A DNA stretch of 63,339 nucleotides from Hyphomicrobiaceae bacterium (GCA_021324465.1 JAJPJB010000010.1:1-63339), one strand, 5' to 3'. Counted from the stretch's first letter, positions 46,804-57,301 are shown. The notes: generated by a model from the letters alone, not told the origin. A program made the numbers and translations.

Positions 46804-47994
46804 ATGCGCGTGACGCGTCGTGTTGCCGTTGGTCTACCGTTCGCGATTGCCGGATCATACTTTGCGGTCGGTACTGCCGCCGCCCAGACTGCCACGCCCG
46901 AGACGATCAAGATCGGCATTGTGATCCCGATGACGGGCGTCCAGGCCGCGGTCGGGCGCGAGATTTCCGACGCCACCAAGCTTTATGTGACGCAGCACGG
47001 CGATACCGTCGCCGGCAAGAAGATCGAGCTGATTGTCAAGGATGATCAGAGCGTGCCGGATACCGCCAAGCGCCTCGCGCAGGAACTGATCGTCAATGAC
47101 AAAGTGAGCTTCCTCGGCGCGGGGCTAACGCCGAGCGCCATGTCGATGGCGCCGCTCGCCACCGAGGCCAAGGTGCCAACCGTGGTGATGGTCTCGGGCA
47201 CGTCCATCGTCACCGAGCGCTCGCCCTATTATGTGCGCACGAGCTTCACCCTCGGTCAGCAATCCGGCATCATCGCCGACTGGGCGACCAAGAACGGCAG
47301 CAAGAAAGCGGTCATGGTCCTGTCCGACTGGGCGCCGGGCGCTGAAGCCGGCAAGGTGTTTGCGCAGAATTTCACCAAAGGCGGCGGTCAGATTCTCGAC
47401 ACGCTGAAAGTGCCGCTCGCCAATCCGGACTTTTCGCCGTTCCTGCAGCGCGCCCGCGATCTCCAACCTGACACGCTGTTTGTCTTCGTGCCGGCCGGGC
47501 AGGCCGGCACTTTCGCGCGGCAATTCGCCGAGCGCGGGCTCGACAAGTCCGGCATCAAGCTGGTCGGTCCGGGCGACATCGTCGACGACGACGATCTGCC
47601 CTCCACCGGCGACGCGCTGATCGGCGTGGTCACCGCCGGCATCTATTCGGCCGCGCATCCTTCGCAGCTCAACAAGGACTATGTCGCGGCCTACCAGAAG
47701 GCGACCGGCCACCGCGCCAATTTCATCTCGGTCGGCGGCTATGACGGCATGAATTTGATCTACGAGGCGCTGAAAAAGACCGGCGGCAATACCGATGCCG
47801 ATACCGTGGTCGGCGCCATGAAGGGCATGAAATGGGAAAGCCCGCGCGGTACGATCTCGATCGATCCGCGCACCCGCGACATCGTGCAAAATGTCTACAT
47901 CCGCAGAGTGCAGAAGGTCGACGGAGCGCCCTGGGCCATCGAGTTCGAAACCTTCCCGGCGGTGAAAGACCCGCTCAAGGAGGCGGCGAACTAA
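46804..47994 (+). CDS. ABC transporter substrate-binding protein (branched-chain amino acid type)
   Basis: A 396-residue periplasmic protein of the LivJ/LivK group (Peripla_BP_6). The leader (RRVAVGLPFAIAGSYFAVGT) ends near AAAQT. KIGIVIPMTGVQAAVGREI is the typical first strand; KKIELIVKDDQSVPDTAKRL, TSFTLGQQSGIIADWA and FISVGGYDGMNLIYEAL follow. The start has AGTGAGGAG upstream. No liv permease or ATPase genes are nearby, so it is an orphan receptor, perhaps for aromatic or other organic acids, as is common for this family in Bradyrhizobium relatives. Confidence 0.92.
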   Translation: MRVTRRVAVGLPFAIAGSYFAVGTAAAQTATPETIKIGIVIPMTGVQAAVGREISDATKLYVTQHGDTVAGKKIELIVKDDQSVPDTAKRLAQELIVNDKVSFLGAGLTPSAMSMAPLATEAKVPTVVMVSGTSIVTERSPYYVRTSFTLGQQSGIIADWATKNGSKKAVMVLSDWAPGAEAGKVFAQNFTKGGGQILDTLKVPLANPDFSPFLQRARDLQPDTLFVFVPAGQAGTFARQFAERGLDKSGIKLVGPGDIVDDDDLPSTGDALIGVVTAGIYSAAHPSQLNKDYVAAYQKATGHRANFISVGGYDGMNLIYEALKKTGGNTDADTVVGAMKGMKWESPRGTISIDPRTRDIVQNVYIRRVQKVDGAPWAIEFETFPAVKDPLKEAAN

Positions 47995-48076
47995 GGCAGC
48001 TCTGTCGGTCTTGCGGCTTCTCGCGTTTTGCGCGAGCGTGTAGCCTTTGTTGCAGACTGCGGCCCAGGGTGAGCCG

Positions 48077-49054
48077 ATGAAAGTCACGCGTCGCGGATTC
48101 CTCGATCTCATGGTCGGTGCGGCTGCCGCGCCGGTCGTCGCGAGCAATGCGCAGGCGCAGACCTATCCGGACCGGCCGGTGCGCATTCTCTCGGGCTTTC
48201 CGCCCGGCGGCATCAACGACACTTATGCACGGCTGATCGGACAATGGCTGTCGGAGCATCTACGGCAGCAATTCGTCGTCGAGAACCGACCGGGCGCCGG
48301 CGGCAATCTTGCGGCTGAGGCGGTTGCGAGATCGGCTCCGGACGGCTACACGCTCCTGCTCACGACATCGGCCGATGCCTGGAATGCGACGCTCTACGAC
48401 AATCTCAATTTCAACTATGTGCGCGATTTCACGCCGGTCGCGACGATGTCGCGCGGCGCCGGCATTCTCGTCGTCAACCCGTCGCTGCCGGACAAGACGG
48501 TTCCCGAGTTCATCGCCGACGCCAAGAAAAATCCGGGAAAGATTTCGATGGCTTCGGCCGGCATCGGCAGCGCGCCGTACATGTTCTGGGAGCTGTTTCG
48601 CGGCATGGCCGGCGTCGACATGGTGCATGTGCCCTATCACGGCGGCGGACCGGCGGTGGTCGATCTCCTTGCCGGGCAGGTGCAGGCCTATTTCGGCACA
48701 TTTGCGTCGTCGATCGAATATGTCAGGGCGGGCCGGCTGCGGGCGCTCGCCGTGACCAGCCCGACGCGCGCGGCGGTCCTGCCGGACATCCCGGCGCTCG
48801 CCGAATTCCTGCACGGCTATGACGCCAGCATCTATGTCGGCATCACCGCGCCACGCGGCACGCCGGCCGCAATCGTCAACACGCTGAGCCAATCGATCAA
48901 CCAGGCGCTCACCGACGCGAACATCAAAAAGCGCATCGCCGATCTCGGCGACACGCCGCTGCCGACGACGCCGGCTGAATTCGCCAAACTCGTCGCCGAC
49001 GAGACGGAGAAGTGGGGCAAGGTCATACGGGTGGCGAATATCAGGGCGGAATAG
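48077..49054 (+). CDS. tripartite tricarboxylate transporter receptor (Bug/TctC family)
   Basis: A 325-residue periplasmic receptor with a twin-arginine leader (KVTRRGFLDLMVGAAAAPVV, cleaved near AQA). Family motifs: YPDRPVRILSGFPPGGINDT, VVENRPGAGGNLAAEAVA, APDGYTLLLTT, and VPYHGGGPAVVDLLAGQVQ. It follows the LivK-like binding protein by 82 bp in the same direction. No TctAB genes are present. The ligand is unknown. Confidence 0.93.
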   Translation: MKVTRRGFLDLMVGAAAAPVVASNAQAQTYPDRPVRILSGFPPGGINDTYARLIGQWLSEHLRQQFVVENRPGAGGNLAAEAVARSAPDGYTLLLTTSADAWNATLYDNLNFNYVRDFTPVATMSRGAGILVVNPSLPDKTVPEFIADAKKNPGKISMASAGIGSAPYMFWELFRGMAGVDMVHVPYHGGGPAVVDLLAGQVQAYFGTFASSIEYVRAGRLRALAVTSPTRAAVLPDIPALAEFLHGYDASIYVGITAPRGTPAAIVNTLSQSINQALTDANIKKRIADLGDTPLPTTPAEFAKLVADETEKWGKVIRVANIRAE

Positions 49055-49101
49055 AATCGGCGTACGGACCGCCATATCGAGGTCCGAGAGCTGCGGCCAG
49101 A

Positions 49102-50526
49102 TCAACTCAAATGCGGGCCCGGCCCGCCGCCGGCAGCCTCGAGCACGGCGGCGCGCCATTCGCGCTTGACCGGCAGGATCGGCGGCATCGGCGCGACATC
49201 CGGTTCGGGCGTCGGCGCGGGGACCGATTCGATGCGGTCAGTCCTGGCGCCCTTGCGCATGAAGAGATTGTAGATGAGCCACTGCGCGCGACGCCGCGGG
49301 CCGCTGAGCGGAAAGCGGCTCGCGATCGATGACCAGGCGTAGAAATCATCGTAAGCGCGCGCTTGGCCGCAGCGCAGCTCTTCGCCCGACATCTGCGCCG
49401 GGCGGAAGACAACTTGGCCTTGATCGTATTTGGTCCAGTCGAACGAGACGATGCGCCCCGCCCGCTTCATCTCATACCAGGTCAGCGTTCCCGGATAGGG
49501 CGTGAGCACCGAATAGGCGCAGGCATCATATTTGGCCTCACGGTTGAAGCGGACGGTCTCGTCGAACACCGACGTGTCGTCGCCGTCGAAGCCGAACATG
49601 AACAGGCCGAACACGATAATGCCATAGGAATGGATCTTCTCCACCAGGGCGGCAAAGGTCTCCGGCCGATTGACATGCTTGTGCACGCTTTTCAGCGTCG
49701 AGCGCGAGATCGATTCAAAGCCGATGCTCATCATGGTGCAGCCGCTCTCGGCAGCGAGCTCCAGCATGCGGTCGTCATTGGCAAGTTTTGACGTGACACC
49801 GGCCTGCCACCGGAAGCCGCGGCCCTTGAGCGCGCGCATAACTTCCTTCGGGCGGTCGGGCGTGCCGAAGAAATCGGCGTCATTGATGGAAATGTTGCGC
49901 GAGCCGCAATTCTCCATCTCCTGCATCACCTCCTCGACCGGACGATAGCGGAATTTCAGCCCGTTCATCAGCGGCTCGGCGCAGAACGTGCAGCCCTGGT
50001 GGCAGCCGCGCGAGGTCTGCACGAAGGTCTTGTTCACATAGCGGTGCTTTTTGAGCAGGTCGTAGCGCGGCATCGGCATGCCGACCATCGGATGCAGCTT
50101 GTCCGACTTGTAGGTGCCGCGCACGGCCCCGTCTTCGAGATCGTCGAGCAGCTTGTCGATCACAAGCTCCACCTCGCCGATCACGACCGCGTCGCAATGC
50201 CTGAGTGCCTCTTGCGGCATAAAACTCGCATGCACGCCCCCCATCACCACCGGCACGCCCTTGGCGCGGAAGCGATCGGCAATCTCGTAGCCGCGATTGA
50301 CATAGCTGGTCATCGCCGAAATGCCGACGAGGTCGGCCTTCAGATCGAAATCGATGGTCTCGATATTCTCGTCGGTGAGCACCACCTCGTAGCGGTCGCG
50401 CGGGATGCAGGCGGCGACGGCGAGCAGCCCGGCAAGCGGCGAATAGAGCGCGCGGTTGAAATAAAGCGGCCGCGTGGTCAGCGAATCCGTCTTCGGATTG
50501 ATGAGGTGGATGACGCGACTGCGCAC
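49102..50526 (-). CDS. B12-binding-domain radical SAM protein
   Basis: A 474-residue class B type radical SAM enzyme. The N-terminal Rossmann-like cobalamin-binding domain spans about residues 1-150 (INPKTDSLTTRPLYFNRALY; VVMGGVHASFMPQEALRH). The SAM core has the cluster motif CHQGCTFC (CxxxCxxC) and ISINDADFFGTP. The TPYPGTLTWYEM segment is usual in this family (BchE, HpnP and relatives). The start is a GTG at 50526 with GGGGAG 6 bases upstream; the 12 bp carrying this site is duplicated. No pathway genes adjoin it, so methylation or cyclisation of an unknown lipid or cofactor is only a guess. Confidence 0.88.
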   Translation of the reverse strand: MRSRVIHLINPKTDSLTTRPLYFNRALYSPLAGLLAVAACIPRDRYEVVLTDENIETIDFDLKADLVGISAMTSYVNRGYEIADRFRAKGVPVVMGGVHASFMPQEALRHCDAVVIGEVELVIDKLLDDLEDGAVRGTYKSDKLHPMVGMPMPRYDLLKKHRYVNKTFVQTSRGCHQGCTFCAEPLMNGLKFRYRPVEEVMQEMENCGSRNISINDADFFGTPDRPKEVMRALKGRGFRWQAGVTSKLANDDRMLELAAESGCTMMSIGFESISRSTLKSVHKHVNRPETFAALVEKIHSYGIIVFGLFMFGFDGDDTSVFDETVRFNREAKYDACAYSVLTPYPGTLTWYEMKRAGRIVSFDWTKYDQGQVVFRPAQMSGEELRCGQARAYDDFYAWSSIASRFPLSGPRRRAQWLIYNLFMRKGARTDRIESVPAPTPEPDVAPMPPILPVKREWRAAVLEAAGGGPGPHLS

Positions 50527-50550
50527 GAAATCTCCCCTGAAATCTCCCCT
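50527..50550. repeat. 12-bp tandem duplication carrying the ribosome-binding site
   Basis: gaaatctcccct (plus strand) occurs twice in tandem at 50527-50538 and 50539-50550. Read on the minus strand this gives two copies of aggggagatttc directly upstream of the GTG start of the radical SAM gene, so there are two possible ribosome-binding sites, at 6 and 18 bases. Confidence 0.8.
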
Positions 50551-50728
50551 GGCGGAGGCCGCTATTCGCCAAACCGCGGCGCGGGAGGGAAAGTTCCTTG
50601 CCCATGCAAAATTTTGTTGGTCCTGACACAACCGGGACAAAAATGCGGCGGCAATACGCAAACGATGACCGAACTGCCGAATTCGGTCGCCGTCGCGTGC
50701 GATTGAGTGCGGCGCATGCGTTGCGCAT

Positions 50729-51907
50729 CTACGGCCGCACCAAGACGCCGCCGGCGAGCGGACGCGGCGCGCCTGTCGTGCCGGGGAACGTGATCGGCAG
50801 GCCGCGCAGGCTGCGCACGGCGAGATAGGCGAAGGCCTGCGCTTCGAGCGAATCCACCGACCAGCCGACCGCATGCGCGGTTTCGATCTGCGCCGGCGCC
50901 AAGCGCTCGGCCAGCATGCGCATCAGCGTTGGATTGCGCGCGCCGCCGCCGGCGACGATCCAGCTCTTGGGCGTGCGCGGCAGGAGCGGCACGATACGCG
51001 CGACCGCGGCTGCAGTAAGCGCAGTCAAGGTTGCCGCGCCGTTCTCCAGCGCGATGCCCTCGATCGTGCCGCCGACCCAATCACGAAAGTCGTTGCGGTC
51101 GAGCGATTTCGGCGGCGGCAGCGCGAAGAACGGATGCGCCAGGAGGCGCTCGATCTGCCGTTCGTCCACGCGGCCGGCCGCAGCCAAGCGCCCGTCGGTG
51201 TCGAACTGACGGCCGGTGCGCAGTCGCAGGAAATCGTCGAGCAGCGCGTTGCCCGGCCCGGTGTCGCAGGCGATCAGATCATCGCCGTCGATAAACGTCA
51301 CATTGGCGACGCCGCCGATATTGAGGACGGCAACCGGCATGTCGCGCCGCAGCCGCCGCACCAGCGCCTGGTGGAAGATCGGCGCGAGCGGCGCCCCCTG
51401 CCCGCCCGCGGCCACATCGGCGGCACGAAAATCGTAGACGACCGGAATGCCCACGCGCTTTGCCAGCGCGCGGCCGTCGCCGATCTGCAGCGTCAAAGAG
51501 CGTTCCGGCCGATGCAGCAGCGTCTGGCCGTGAAAACCGACCGCGCCGAGCGTGCCGGGCTCCAAGCTGTTGGCCTCGATGAAAGTCTGCACGGCTTCGG
51601 CATGAGTGTCGTTGATGAGCGCTTCCGCGGCGGCGACGACGTCCGGCCGGGCGTCGCGATCGGTCAGGTTGGCGGCCGCCGCCGTGGCACGGCGCAGCAG
51701 CGTCCGTTCGTCCTTCGTATAAGGCCGGCAGGCAGTGGCTCCCAAATGCGAGATTTTTTCGCCGTCGGTGTCGATCAAAGCGACGTCGACGCCATCCTGC
51801 GAGGTGCCGCTCATCAGCCCGATCGCCAACACCGAAGCGGCGGCCGGGCCGGCGGCGGCCGAATTGCCGGCACCCGCGGGCCGAGTGAATGTCATATGTT
51901 CAGACAT
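50729..51907 (-). CDS. anmK: anhydro-N-acetylmuramic acid kinase
   Basis: AnmK phosphorylates and opens 1,6-anhydro-MurNAc released from the cell wall, feeding peptidoglycan recycling. The 392-residue protein has the signature [20 protein letters not shown] near residue 30. [46 protein letters not shown] and [14 protein letters not shown] also match the family. The first ~25 residues are Ala/Gly/Pro rich and may be non-conserved. It is divergent from tyrS, 127 bp apart. Confidence 0.95.
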   Translation of the reverse strand: MSEHMTFTRPAGAGNSAAAGPAAASVLAIGLMSGTSQDGVDVALIDTDGEKISHLGATACRPYTKDERTLLRRATAAAANLTDRDARPDVVAAAEALINDTHAEAVQTFIEANSLEPGTLGAVGFHGQTLLHRPERSLTLQIGDGRALAKRVGIPVVYDFRAADVAAGGQGAPLAPIFHQALVRRLRRDMPVAVLNIGGVANVTFIDGDDLIACDTGPGNALLDDFLRLRTGRQFDTDGRLAAAGRVDERQIERLLAHPFFALPPPKSLDRNDFRDWVGGTIEGIALENGAATLTALTAAAVARIVPLLPRTPKSWIVAGGGARNPTLMRMLAERLAPAQIETAHAVGWSVDSLEAQAFAYLAVRSLRGLPITFPGTTGAPRPLAGGVLVRP

Positions 51908-52034
51908 TCAGGTCTCTCATGTGCGTCACCCAAACAAGTCCTTCCACGGCCGTTTTGCCCATTTCCGGCCTTTTGCATCGGCCGCCGGACCTGTTACACA
52001 GCCGCACGAGACTCGTAACTTACGCCTGAAGTCG

Positions 52035-53282
52035 ATGAACGCCTATAAGTCCGATTTCCTCAACGTGCTTGCCGCCCGCGGCTTCATCCACCAAGTCTCG
52101 GAGCCCGAGGCACTCGACGCCTTGGCGCGCTCGTCGATGCTCACCGCCTATATCGGCTTCGACTGCACGGCGCCATCGCTGCATGTCGGCTCGCTGTTGC
52201 CGATCATGATGCTGTACTGGCTGCAGCAGACCGGCCATCGGCCGATCACGCTGATGGGCGGCGGCACCACCCGCGTCGGCGATCCTTCGGGCAAAGACGA
52301 AAGCAGGAAGCTCCTCACCGACGCAGCCATAGGAGAGAACCTCAAAAGCATCCGCAAAGTCTTCGCGCGTTTTCTGCGCTTCGGCGCGGGCGGCAATGAT
52401 GCGGTGATGGCCAACAACGCCGACTGGCTGAATGCGCTCAACTACATCGACTTCCTGCGCGACGTCGGCCGGCATTTTTCGATCAACCGCATGCTGGCCT
52501 TCGACTCGGTCAAGCTGCGGCTCGAGCGCGCGCAGGAGCTGTCGTTTCTCGAATTCAACTACATGATCCTGCAGGCCTACGATTTCGTCGAGCTGCACAA
52601 GCGCTATGGCTGCGTGCTGCAGATGGGCGGCTCCGATCAATGGGGCAATATCGTCTCTGGCATCGATCTCGGCCGGCGCTTGCGCAATGCGCAGCTGTTC
52701 GCGCTGACCTCGCCGCTGATTACGACGTCGTCGGGCGCCAAGATGGGCAAGACCGCCGCCGGCGCCGTATGGCTCAATGCCGATCAGGTCAGCCCGTACG
52801 ACTATTGGCAATATTGGCGCAACACCGAAGATGCCGATGTCGGAAGATTCCTGAAATTGTTCACGACACTGCCGCTTGCCGAGATCGAGCGGCTGGCCGC
52901 GCTCAAGGATGCCGAGATCAACGAAGCCAAAAAGATTCTCGCCACCGAAGCGACGGCGCTGGTTCACGGCCGGGAGGCCGCGGACGAAGCAGCCGCAACG
53001 GCGCGCACGACCTTCGAGGAAGGCGGCCTTGGTGCGAATCTGCCGACCATCGAAGTCGACGATCTCCACACCCACATCCGTTTATTGGATGCGGCCGTGC
53101 GCGCCGGTTTCGTTGCTTCAAATGGCGAAGCACGACGACTCATCCGAGGCGGCGGCCTAAAGGTCAATGACGAAACAGTCTATGACGAACGAAGGCTACT
53201 TACACCGGACGATCTAACGCCTGAGCGCGTGATTAAATTGTCGCTCGGTAGAAAGCGTCACGTTCTGCTCAAACCGGTATGA
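52035..53282 (+). CDS. tyrS: tyrosyl-tRNA synthetase
   Basis: Charges tRNA-Tyr. The 415-residue class I enzyme has the HIGH-equivalent [11 protein letters not shown] and the tyrosine pocket (FIHQ... [31 protein letters not shown]). The KMSKS-equivalent is [13 protein letters not shown], and a C-terminal S4 RNA-binding domain ([23 protein letters not shown]) follows. The start [16 protein letters not shown] fits the family length; the open frame extends further upstream but overlaps the anmK start region. A long inverted repeat follows the stop. Confidence 0.97.
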   Translation: MNAYKSDFLNVLAARGFIHQVSEPEALDALARSSMLTAYIGFDCTAPSLHVGSLLPIMMLYWLQQTGHRPITLMGGGTTRVGDPSGKDESRKLLTDAAIGENLKSIRKVFARFLRFGAGGNDAVMANNADWLNALNYIDFLRDVGRHFSINRMLAFDSVKLRLERAQELSFLEFNYMILQAYDFVELHKRYGCVLQMGGSDQWGNIVSGIDLGRRLRNAQLFALTSPLITTSSGAKMGKTAAGAVWLNADQVSPYDYWQYWRNTEDADVGRFLKLFTTLPLAEIERLAALKDAEINEAKKILATEATALVHGREAADEAAATARTTFEEGGLGANLPTIEVDDLHTHIRLLDAAVRAGFVASNGEARRLIRGGGLKVNDETVYDERRLLTPDDLTPERVIKLSLGRKRHVLLKPV

Positions 53283-53292
53283 GCGAAGCAAG

Positions 53293-53425
53293 GCATTGAT
53301 CGCAACGGAAAGCAAACACTTCCGGTCTATTGGATCTTGTCAAGGGTCTTTGACCGCCGGAGGCGGCGCTTCGCGCCCTCGACAAGATCAATAGACCGGG
53401 AAGGGCGGGCCGCTGCGATCAATGC
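53293..53425. repeat. long nested inverted repeat downstream of tyrS
   Basis: An outer perfect 12-bp inverted repeat (gcattgatcgca at 53293-53304, tgcgatcaatgc at 53414-53425) encloses an inner one. The inner arms are ccggtctattggatcttgtc at 53322-53341 and gacaagatcaatagaccgg at 53381-53399, with one bulged base. The inner loop also has a small GC-rich hairpin. It would form a large branched stem in RNA. It may terminate tyrS or be a miniature mobile or REP-type element; no T-run follows. Confidence 0.75.
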
Positions 53426-53504
53426 GGTTCTGCGATCATGCGAACTTCCGTCTGAGTCTGGTGAGGTGCGCCGACTTGTTCCCGCCGCCTCTCACGGTTC
53501 AGCC

Positions 53505-56500
53505 TTAATGGCTGCTGCCGTAGCTGGCGCTGGTATTGTCATTGACCGCGCCGGTGCTGTCGTCGCTTTGCGGCGGCGCATAGGTCCCGGTCGCCGGAAA
53601 TTCGAACACTTTGCGCAAGAGGCCGGGCGCCAGCGCCGAGAGCGGGTTGACGTGCAGGATCGGCGTGCCGGGCTTGCCGACCACCTCATAGGTGACGCCC
53701 AGCAGGCCCTCCTTATCGCCGCCCATGAACAAACCGACCACCGGAATCTGCCCGAGCAGATTATTGGCACCGTACAGCGGGATCAGCGTGCCGCGCAGAT
53801 GCACCTGGTCACCGGCATAGTCGATCAGGCCGTCGATGGTGCCGCCGAGCACCGGGCCGCGTACCACGCCGTCGTGCAGGACAAGACGGCCTTGCGAGCG
53901 CGTGAAATCGACCTTCATGCTGGAGAAATCCATATTGCTGCTGCCCCGCGGCGGCTGCGGACCGGCTTGCACGGCCTGTTCGAGCTTGGACTCGTCATGC
54001 ACCGAGAAATTGCGCACGGTCATGGTGCCGAGCTGAACCGGACTGTTCCCTGACGGCACGTCCATCGTCGTCTGCATCTGCCCGCCGTTCATGCGCGAAT
54101 AAATGTCGGTGAAGCGAAACAGCGCGCCGGCATCATTGGTCTGCAGATCGACCACCTGCCGCGCGCCGGAGCGGCCCTTCAGCTCGCCGGTGAGCATGCC
54201 GCTGCGCCCGATCTTGGCGTTCAGCCCGAGGCTGCGGACCTCGCCGGCGCGGCGCGACATTTTGAGCTCGACACTGCGCAAGGCCTCGCCGTTGAAGCCT
54301 AGCACCGCGCCGAGCTTTAGGTCGAGATCGACGTCCGGGCTCTCCTTCTTGCTGCTCTGCCCGGTGGGCAGCCCGCCTGTCATCGCTTTGACGAAGCCGC
54401 GCCCGTCATAGGCATCGCCGCGCATCACCACGCGCAACGCGCCGTCCGACATCCGCTCGACCTTCAAGCTCGTTCTGTCGCCGTCAGAGAAGCCGTAGGA
54501 CGGAAAGTTCGCCGACAACAAATCGCCCTGCCCGTCCAAATCGACCACGCCCTTCACACCGGTGCCGGTGCCTTCGATCAACAGGTCGTCGATATGAATC
54601 GATTGCGGCTTGGTCGTGAGCGTAAAGGTTGCGCGCGCGGGTTTTCCGGACTGCTTGACCCAGCCGGGCAGAAAGCCGTCGATCTGCACCGATGTCAGGT
54701 CGGCGGCGACCGCGAAACGGCCGTCACGCTCGCCTGTCGTTCCGACCTTGCCGGTGAGATCGATCGGAATCGTACCGCTGATCGTGCCGCCCGGATCAAG
54801 GTCAAGCTTGTTGCGGATGTTCTCGTCCAGCATGCCCTGGATGTGGACATCGGCGGTCTGATCGCCGCGCAGCTTGCGATAATCGAGGCTCGCCGGCGCG
54901 CCGCCGATCTTGACGTCGCCTTTGATGGCAAAGCCCTGATTGTTGGCGGCAACCTTCAGCGCCGCCGCCTCGACCTTCTGTCCCATAATCATGCGTTCGG
55001 CGGAAAAATTCGTCGCATCGACGGAGATGTTGTAAGCCGTCGAGCCCGGCGGCAAATCGGGCTTCAGCGGCATGCCGAGCGCGACCTGCGCGCTCATCGT
55101 GCCGTGCGTCGTCGCCGGATCGAACGGCACGCCGGAAGCGTCGCGCAGCCGATCCATCGCCAATAGCTCGACCGCCGCCGGCACAGGGCCGTCGATCTTG
55201 AAATGAACATTGGCCGGCGGCTCGTGCGGGCCGGTGTCCGGCACCTCGAACAGGCCCGACGACAATACGAGCTTGCGGCCTGACGGCATGTCGGCGGTCG
55301 CCTTGCCGAGTGCGACTTGCGCATCACGCCCGACAATATGGACGGTGAGATCGGCATCGTGCAGCGGCGGCAGGCCCTGCACCGGCCAGACCACGCAATT
55401 GCTCGCGAAAGCGTCCAGCGAGAGACCGTCATCTGGAATTGGCGGGCCGCTCGCTTTGAGCGTATTGAGCGGCGCGTTGACGGCAATCACCAGCCGCTCG
55501 ACCGTGCCGCTGAGCAAATGCGCGTAGAACCAGTCGCGAACTTTTGGCGCGACAAAGACCGGCCACAACCGCTTCAACGCATCGACCGACATGCGCGTGC
55601 CGGCAACGCCGGCAGCAAGGCGCAGATCGCCGCTCGAATAGTCGGCCGTGCCGGACATGGCGACTCCGACCTCGGTATTGCCGACGTCGCCGCCGTCCAC
55701 CGTGATGCGCCTTTTGAGCGGATCGAAATTGCCGCTGACCGTGATGCGATTGAGGATCAAAGGCTCGCCCTGCGCGGTCGGCGCATTGAGCACGACCGTC
55801 CCGCCGCCGATCTTGAACAGCCACGGACCCGGTGATTGCTGCGGCGCCTGCACCTCGCCCATCAGGGTGATGCGGTTGCCGCCCGAAAGAATCTGAAACG
55901 GCACAGAGAGCATGCGGCTCGCCTGATCCCAATTGATTTTGAACTCGGCGCGATCAATATCGATGCGGCCGTCGGCATCGTCGGAATCGCTGATGAAGCC
56001 CGCATCGGCGACAATGCGGCCGGCAAGCGACTGCGGCACGCCGTCCGGCCCGATCTCGCCGCGCAGGCTCGCGGACACCGGCAGATTGGTCTGGATGCTG
56101 CCGTCGTCGAGCCTGGTCGCCAACAGAAGATCGCTCATCGCGACTTGGCGTGCCTCGACCGCGATGCTGCGATAGCCTTCCCGCGTCGGTTTGATTGAGG
56201 CGGTCAGCGCCCAGGGCCGCTCGGCATTGCCTGAGCCGACCGTCACCACCACACCGCCGCCGCGCGGCCGCTCGAGACTGAGGCTGATATCGCGAAAGGT
56301 CCATCGTTTCCCGGTCCGCCTGTCGTCGACCGTGAGGCTGCCGTCCTTGAGTCCGAGCTCGCGCAGATCGTGGCCGTCGAGTCCGGATTCGCCGATACCG
56401 TCGATCCAGGCGAGCAACGCGGCAATGCTGTCGCTGGCCGGCCGTGGCGGCGTAACCGCAGGAGACGACGGCGCCATGGCTGGCGCGGCGCCGATCGGCG

Positions 56501-57152
56501 TTTTGTTCTGTCGCGGGCTGGGCGCCGCGCTGGGCGGAGCGATCGTCGTCGGCGCGACTTTTGCGGTCGCCAGCGGATGCTTGTCGGCGCCGGAAGCGAA
56601 CACGGTCACGGCGCCATTTTGTTCGATGCGCACGGCCAGTTCCGCACCGACCAGATTCAGACTTTCAGCTCGCATATGGCCGCTGAACAGGCTCAAGCCC
56701 GAGACGCGGATTTCCGCCTTCGGTGCGCTCGCCACCACGGTTCCATCGGGATCGCGCACCACGATGTCGCGCACGCGCACCGCGGCGCCGCCATTCTCAG
56801 TGCGTTCGATCTGGGTGCCGCCGACTTCGACACGTTCGCGGCTGCCGAAATTGTCCTCGATGGCCGCAACCAGCCATGGCGTGAAAGCATCAAGCTGAAT
56901 GGGCCCGCTCGCCAACCGCCACCACAAGGCCGCAAGCGCGATGATCAATATGCCGGCGAGAACGCCGGATCCTATTCCTACACGCCGGAGGAGCCGCCGA
57001 TGCCGGGCCAAGACGCGGCGATAGGCAGCCAGGTACCGGCCGCCGTCCGGTCGTTCGCCGCGATGAGCGGCCATAAGGCTGCCGCGGCGTCGCGGATGGA
57101 CAAGCGGCTCCCATCGCGGGGGGGCCGCGCTTTGCCTGTCTTGATTCGCCAT
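53505..57152 (-). CDS. large AsmA/YhdP-like envelope protein
   Basis: A 1215-residue protein with one N-terminal membrane anchor (GIGSGVLAGILIIALAALWW near residue 70) and a very long periplasmic part. The repeating beta-strand pattern and the C-terminal block NLLGQIPVVGLFMGGDKEGLLG followed by VTYEVVGKPGTP match the DUF3971/AsmA_2 region of YhdP-like proteins. These form long hydrophobic grooves thought to carry phospholipid from the inner to the outer membrane. An Ala/Pro-rich segment with the sequence TTIAPPSAAPSPRQ lies near residue 210. The start MANQDRQ is the longest good option; a later Met (MAAHRGER) is possible. It faces bcp head to head. Confidence 0.85.
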   Translation of the reverse strand: MANQDRQSAAPPRWEPLVHPRRRGSLMAAHRGERPDGGRYLAAYRRVLARHRRLLRRVGIGSGVLAGILIIALAALWWRLASGPIQLDAFTPWLVAAIEDNFGSRERVEVGGTQIERTENGGAAVRVRDIVVRDPDGTVVASAPKAEIRVSGLSLFSGHMRAESLNLVGAELAVRIEQNGAVTVFASGADKHPLATAKVAPTTIAPPSAAPSPRQNKTPIGAAPAMAPSSPAVTPPRPASDSIAALLAWIDGIGESGLDGHDLRELGLKDGSLTVDDRRTGKRWTFRDISLSLERPRGGGVVVTVGSGNAERPWALTASIKPTREGYRSIAVEARQVAMSDLLLATRLDDGSIQTNLPVSASLRGEIGPDGVPQSLAGRIVADAGFISDSDDADGRIDIDRAEFKINWDQASRMLSVPFQILSGGNRITLMGEVQAPQQSPGPWLFKIGGGTVVLNAPTAQGEPLILNRITVSGNFDPLKRRITVDGGDVGNTEVGVAMSGTADYSSGDLRLAAGVAGTRMSVDALKRLWPVFVAPKVRDWFYAHLLSGTVERLVIAVNAPLNTLKASGPPIPDDGLSLDAFASNCVVWPVQGLPPLHDADLTVHIVGRDAQVALGKATADMPSGRKLVLSSGLFEVPDTGPHEPPANVHFKIDGPVPAAVELLAMDRLRDASGVPFDPATTHGTMSAQVALGMPLKPDLPPGSTAYNISVDATNFSAERMIMGQKVEAAALKVAANNQGFAIKGDVKIGGAPASLDYRKLRGDQTADVHIQGMLDENIRNKLDLDPGGTISGTIPIDLTGKVGTTGERDGRFAVAADLTSVQIDGFLPGWVKQSGKPARATFTLTTKPQSIHIDDLLIEGTGTGVKGVVDLDGQGDLLSANFPSYGFSDGDRTSLKVERMSDGALRVVMRGDAYDGRGFVKAMTGGLPTGQSSKKESPDVDLDLKLGAVLGFNGEALRSVELKMSRRAGEVRSLGLNAKIGRSGMLTGELKGRSGARQVVDLQTNDAGALFRFTDIYSRMNGGQMQTTMDVPSGNSPVQLGTMTVRNFSVHDESKLEQAVQAGPQPPRGSSNMDFSSMKVDFTRSQGRLVLHDGVVRGPVLGGTIDGLIDYAGDQVHLRGTLIPLYGANNLLGQIPVVGLFMGGDKEGLLGVTYEVVGKPGTPILHVNPLSALAPGLLRKVFEFPATGTYAPPQSDDSTGAVNDNTSASYGSSH

Positions 57153-57301
57153 CCCCGCTCGGGCGTCCCCTCGTCCGTGGCGTCTTCAGAATAGTACAGT
57201 CACGCTCAACCGCGCTCCGCCTGCGGGCGGTCGACACCCCTGCTCGCCGGCGTATTCTGATCCGACACAATGGCCCTTTGAAAGCGTCGAAAGGAAGGCA
57301 C

